64,000 nucleotides of DNA, taken from the NCBI RefSeq assembly GCF_013367775.1, contig NZ_CP055157.1, positions 682,001-746,000 of the forward strand. Direction: 5' to 3'. Numbering within the stretch: position 1 is the stretch's first letter; each line of letters starts with the position of its first letter. Position numbers and translations under genes: made by a program. The notes beneath the pieces were generated by a model, which saw nothing but the letters and a program-made list of their open reading frames with translations, was not told where the DNA came from and made no database searches. The stretch is from Microbulbifer sp. YPW1. Lineage in GTDB: Bacteria; Pseudomonadota; Gammaproteobacteria; Pseudomonadales; Cellvibrionaceae. Positions 60,701 through 64,000 of this stretch are shown here, piece after piece.

Positions 60701-61442
60701 ATATATTTGAGCCTCGATATATGTAGTGTTGTATGTAGTGATAGTAGTTTTCTGGTGAACGGCCACCAGAAGTATTAAATTTCGATTTAATTCGGGAAAC
60801 CGGATATAAACCCGTAAATATTCAAATATGCCGACGCGCCAGACATCATCGCAAACGCGTCGTTATATAGGATTTAAACTCTCTTTATTTCCTGCAAGGG
60901 AAAGGAAGTACCGCACAAAACTCTGATAAACAGCATATAAACCAGAGGCAGGCTCCAGAATTCCCGGTTCAACCGGTGATACGGTGGCAACGGTGAATGC
61001 ACATTTACGCATCTTATCCAGCTAATGGGATACCTGGGGAAGCCCCCCTAAAATCCAGAAAGGTATACGTTAACCGTTTTCAAACAGATTGATTTTGCGA
61101 CTAAATTCGTCAATTCCAACATGGTGGTGCCGATTCCCGGCAATTCAAGTGGAGAGCGTTTATTTATCCAACATCCGGGAAACGAAACTGCGGTTAACCG
61201 GCCTGACGGGAGAACCCCTTAGCGCGTCAATAATACTGTTTTGTGGTAAATCCGCCAACAAACTTAAACTTATTTTTACTTATTAGCGTGTATATTGCCT
61301 CGCCGCTTACATACACCTGACAGGCGTTTCACGCGTAACTCTCCGTATCTTTCTCCATGAAGCCCCGGCCGCTGATCTATTCTTGGGATGGTTTCAGACC
61401 TGTTTTGCCGAATCAATAAACCATGCAGGGGGAAAACACGTT
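60701..61442. other. Long AT-rich intergenic region between the mvaT-like and CBS genes
   Basis: A stretch of 742 bp that is visibly poorer in GC than the rest of the window, with no gene that I can support. It holds a direct repeat TATGTAGTG at 60720-60728 and 60732-60740 just upstream of the mvaT-like start, and promoter-like AT-rich blocks at 60780-60900 and 61240-61290. A 65-codon plus-strand reading at 61089 starts on TTG without a ribosome site and looks fortuitous. Confidence 0.5.
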
Positions 61443-61889
61443 ATGGCAAAAGTACGGGATATACACCATATGCCCACCCTGGCGGCACTGATGACGCCAT
61501 TTCCTTACCATATCGATATCGATGCGCCCATCGAAGACGCGGAAGCGCTGATGGAAGAGCACGAGGTTCACCACCTGCCGGTGACCCGTGACGGCGATCT
61601 GGAGACCATCATCTCCCGCGGCGATATCGAGCGCACCCGCGCGCCGGGACACCGTCTGGAAGAGCAGCAGCTGTATGTCCGCGACCTGTGCGCCCGGCGC
61701 CCGTATATCGCGGATATCCACGACCCGCTGGACAAGATCCTTTTGGCCATGGCGGATACCGGGATCGGCTCGGTACTGGTGATGAAAGAAGGCGAGCTGG
61801 CGGGCATCGTTACGGTTACCGACGCGCTGCGCTTCTGCAGTCAGTATCTGGCAGACCTGGCGCAGCCGACGGACGATTCGGTCGCCTGA
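61443..61889 (+). CDS. CBS-domain-pair protein
   Basis: A 148-residue stand-alone Bateman module made of two CBS domains (about residues 12-70 and 80-140): MTPFPYHIDIDAPIEDAEAL, MEEHEVHHLPVTRDG and IGSVLVMKEGELAGIVTVTD. Such proteins bind adenine nucleotides and sense energy state or ionic strength. The ATG at 61443 follows GGGGAAAACACGTT; an earlier in-frame reading from 61383 has no homology-like sequence. Convergent with the SLC13-type transporter, 34 bp apart. A regulatory link between the two is only a guess. Confidence 0.88.
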   Translation: MAKVRDIHHMPTLAALMTPFPYHIDIDAPIEDAEALMEEHEVHHLPVTRDGDLETIISRGDIERTRAPGHRLEEQQLYVRDLCARRPYIADIHDPLDKILLAMADTGIGSVLVMKEGELAGIVTVTDALRFCSQYLADLAQPTDDSVA

Positions 61890-61923
61890 ATACGCTGCCC
61901 GATCGGGAAGCTGAAGCGGAGGC

Positions 61924-64000
61924 TCACAGCGGCCAAATCCACAGCAATGTGGGTACCGATACCGCGACCACCAGCACTTCCATGGGCAGCCCCATGGGCC
62001 AGTAATCGCCAAACTTGAATCCACCGGGCCCCAGGATCAGGGTGTTGTTCTGATGCCCCACGGGGGTCAGGAATGCGCAGGAAGCGCCGATAGCCACCGC
62101 CATCAGGAAGCTGTCCGGGTTTACCTCAAGCTGCGCCGCGGCACTGAGTGCAATGGCGCACATCACCGCCGCGGTGGCCGCGTTGTTCATGAAATCCGAC
62201 AGAGTCATGGTCACCACCAGGATCAGCACCAGCGCGATAACCGGGTTGCCCCGGGCCAGGTTATCCAGCATGGATTTAGCCACCAAATCCGCCGCCCCGG
62301 TGGACTCCATTACTCCGGCAACGGCAATCAGCGCCCCCAGCAGTACAATTACCGAGCCGTCGATGGCCTCGTACATATTGCGTAGTGGCACTACCTTCAG
62401 CGCCATAAACGCCACCGCACAGGTGGCGAAAGAGATGGCTGCCGGCAGCAGCCCAAAGGCCGCCCCGGCCACCGCCAGCGCCATGGCCACCAGCGCCACG
62501 TAGGCCTTTTCCTTGTTGGGTATCGATATATCCCGCTGCGCCAGGGGAACACAGCGCTGTTCATTGGCGAAGTTGCGCAGGTTGGGCTCGGTTCCCATCA
62601 TCAGCAGCGCATCCCCCGCCATCAGCGGTGTGGAACGCAGGCGCTTGACCGAGCGGCGGCCCTGACGGGACAGCGCCAGCAGGTTGATTTCATAACGGCC
62701 AGCGAGACGCAGGTTCTCGGCACTGCGGCCGATCAGGAAGGAGTCCGGCATCACCACCAGCTCGCGCAGGGTGAGGTCCGCGCGATCCCTTGCGCGCTTT
62801 TTCTCCTGCTCCTCTTCTTGTTTCTCGTCTTGTTTATCGTCTTCCTGCAGTTCTTGTTCGCTCCCTCGCGCCCCCTTTTTTTCCGCTTCTTTCGGTGGGG
62901 CTGCGGACGCTGCGCTGGGCTGCCCGCTGTCGGCTCGGGTCAATTCGGGCGGAATCGTCACCTGTTCAGCTTCGCCATTCTTGCGAGCACTGCCATCGCT
63001 GGCAGCGGCCCTCGCCGGCGCTTGCTCCGCCTCACCGCTGGCCTCCTCGCCGCGCTCGCCACTGTCTTTGCGTTTGTTCTTGTCTTTGCCGTTTTGTTTC
63101 CCGTTGTCTTTGTCGGTTTCCTCCGCAGCGGGTGTCAGGCTAAGGCCCAGATTGGACAGCACCGCAGACAGGGACTCCGGTTCCGACTCGATCACCAGGA
63201 TGTCCCCCGCCCGCACCCGCAGTCCGGGCATGGCAGTGGAGACCCGCGCATTGTTGTGTACCAGCCCGATTACCTGGGCATCTTCATCGCCGATCATTTT
63301 CACCAGTTCGGCGAGGGACTTGCCGACGGCCGCACTCTTTTCCCCCACCAGCGCTTCGGTCAGGTAAGTACCGGTATCGAAGGATGCAGCGCCCGCCTGG
63401 GTACGCGCGGGCACCAGACGCCAACCGATCAGGGAAACAAACAACACCCCCACCAGCGCCACCACCAGCCCCACCGGGGTAAAGTCGAACATGCCGTAAC
63501 TGCCCGCCCCCGCACTCGCGCGAAAACCGGAGACAATCAGATTCGGCGGCGTGCCGATCAGGGTGGTCATTCCGCCGAGGATGGTGCCGAACGACAGCGG
63601 CATCAGCACCTTGCCCGGAGGCAGTTGGTAGCGATCGGCCAGGTCCGTGGCCACCGGCATCAAGAGCGCCATGGCACCCACGTTGTTCATAAAGCCAGAC
63701 ATACCGGCCCCCAGCGCAGTGAGCGTGGTAATTGCCAGGGTAATACCGCCCCGTCGCGGCATGACTTTATGCGCCAGAGCATCCATGGCGCCGGTATTCT
63801 GCAGCCCGCGGCTCAATATCAATACGCAGGCCACGGTCACCACCGCCGGGTGGCCAAAGCCGGTGAACGCATCCTCCGGTTCGATCAAACCGGCAAATAC
63901 GCAGGCCAGCAGGGACGCCAGCGCCACCATATCGTGACGCCAGGGGCCCCAGATAAACAGGACCACGGTAACCGCGAGAATCAGCAGGATGACAATCTGG
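61924..64000 (-). CDS. SLC13/DASS-type permease with TrkA-C domains and a charged insertion, 5' end off the window
   Basis: At least 691 residues; the frame runs open through the right edge (VILLILAVTVVLFIW), so the true start is beyond 64000. N-terminal membrane block with GFGHPAVVTVACVLILSRGL, MSGFMNNVGAMALLMPVATD and TLIGTPPNLIVSGFRASAGA, then two RCK_C/TrkA_C-like domains (EALVGEKSAAVGKSLAELVK; LRELVVMPDSFLIGRSAENL) and a second membrane block ending TPVGHQNNTLILGPGGF. This is the SLC13/ArsB-like layout (sodium-coupled anion uptake, often sulfate or dicarboxylate). Unusual is about 130 residues between the two TrkA_C domains made of Lys, Glu, Asp, Gln and Ala (for example KDNGKQNGKDKNKRKD). 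Confidence 0.9.
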   Translation of the reverse strand, partial: QIVILLILAVTVVLFIWGPWRHDMVALASLLACVFAGLIEPEDAFTGFGHPAVVTVACVLILSRGLQNTGAMDALAHKVMPRRGGITLAITTLTALGAGMSGFMNNVGAMALLMPVATDLADRYQLPPGKVLMPLSFGTILGGMTTLIGTPPNLIVSGFRASAGAGSYGMFDFTPVGLVVALVGVLFVSLIGWRLVPARTQAGAASFDTGTYLTEALVGEKSAAVGKSLAELVKMIGDEDAQVIGLVHNNARVSTAMPGLRVRAGDILVIESEPESLSAVLSNLGLSLTPAAEETDKDNGKQNGKDKNKRKDSGERGEEASGEAEQAPARAAASDGSARKNGEAEQVTIPPELTRADSGQPSAASAAPPKEAEKKGARGSEQELQEDDKQDEKQEEEQEKKRARDRADLTLRELVVMPDSFLIGRSAENLRLAGRYEINLLALSRQGRRSVKRLRSTPLMAGDALLMMGTEPNLRNFANEQRCVPLAQRDISIPNKEKAYVALVAMALAVAGAAFGLLPAAISFATCAVAFMALKVVPLRNMYEAIDGSVIVLLGALIAVAGVMESTGAADLVAKSMLDNLARGNPVIALVLILVVTMTLSDFMNNAATAAVMCAIALSAAAQLEVNPDSFLMAVAIGASCAFLTPVGHQNNTLILGPGGFKFGDYWPMGLPMEVLVVAVSVPTLLWIWPL

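Noticed and set aside
61089..61286. 65-codon plus-strand reading frame in the AT-rich spacer
   Set aside because: TTG start, no ribosome site, no family resemblance; AT-rich DNA readily opens such frames.

Overview
The window reads as chromosomal DNA from a marine, polysaccharide-degrading gammaproteobacterium of the Cellvibrionales type (Microbulbifer, Saccharophagus or Teredinibacter relatives). The pointers are polyserine linkers between carbohydrate-binding and redox domains, a GH10/GH43 xylan locus, TonB-dependent receptors, an MvaT-like nucleoid protein and moderately high GC. This placement is inference from gene content. I saw no rRNA, tRNA, CRISPR array or intact insertion sequence.

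Layout. 1-6412: phosphate scavenging, with a secreted beta-propeller phytase (cut by the left edge), a TonB receptor and a Tat-exported PhoX phosphatase; a PhoB-box-like site precedes the phytase. 6414-8527: msrPQ periplasmic methionine sulfoxide repair and a 48-residue membrane protein. 8634-14604: Kef-type antiporter, MarC-family protein, aceK, an AraC regulator and a small lipoprotein. 14627-19839: ppk1 divergent from ppx-selO. 19840-20204: an intergenic palindromic element. 20205-25528: xylan locus (GH10 xylanase divergent from a GPH transporter and GH43 xylosidase) with a Nudix-type regulator and a palindromic operator candidate. 25752-33323: a three-gene operon centred on a 1314-residue CBM2/PQQ-dehydrogenase/CBM2/cytochrome c/DUF1592-type fusion, flanked by an intact and a broken copy of a DUF2147 gene. 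33441-36599: marR-emrA-emrB with two matching operator palindromes. 36775-45668: parC, DUF2214, fetAB iron export, a PLC-like protein without signal peptide, GNAT, a small membrane protein and a compact aconitase. 45725-51202: a 1825-residue AsmA/DUF748 protein with about 12 paired-cysteine repeats. 51630-55572: an NDH-2/SelD-like fusion whose SelD half lacks catalytic residues, then ndh. 55804-64000: a second TonB receptor, a YD/DxDxDG-repeat lipoprotein, an MvaT-like protein, a CBS-pair protein and an SLC13-type transporter cut by the right edge.

How the genes fit together. Phytase, receptor, PhoX, Ppk1 and Ppx make a coherent phosphate acquisition and storage set. The xylan genes split outside chain cutting (GH10), import (GPH symporter) and probable internal xylosidase action (GH43). 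The CBM2-redox operon plausibly feeds electrons to oxidative cellulose or xylan attack at the substrate surface and is the strongest candidate for an under-described system. Second in line are the SelD pseudo-enzyme fusion, the cysteine-pair AsmA protein and the calcium-motif/YD repeat lipoprotein.
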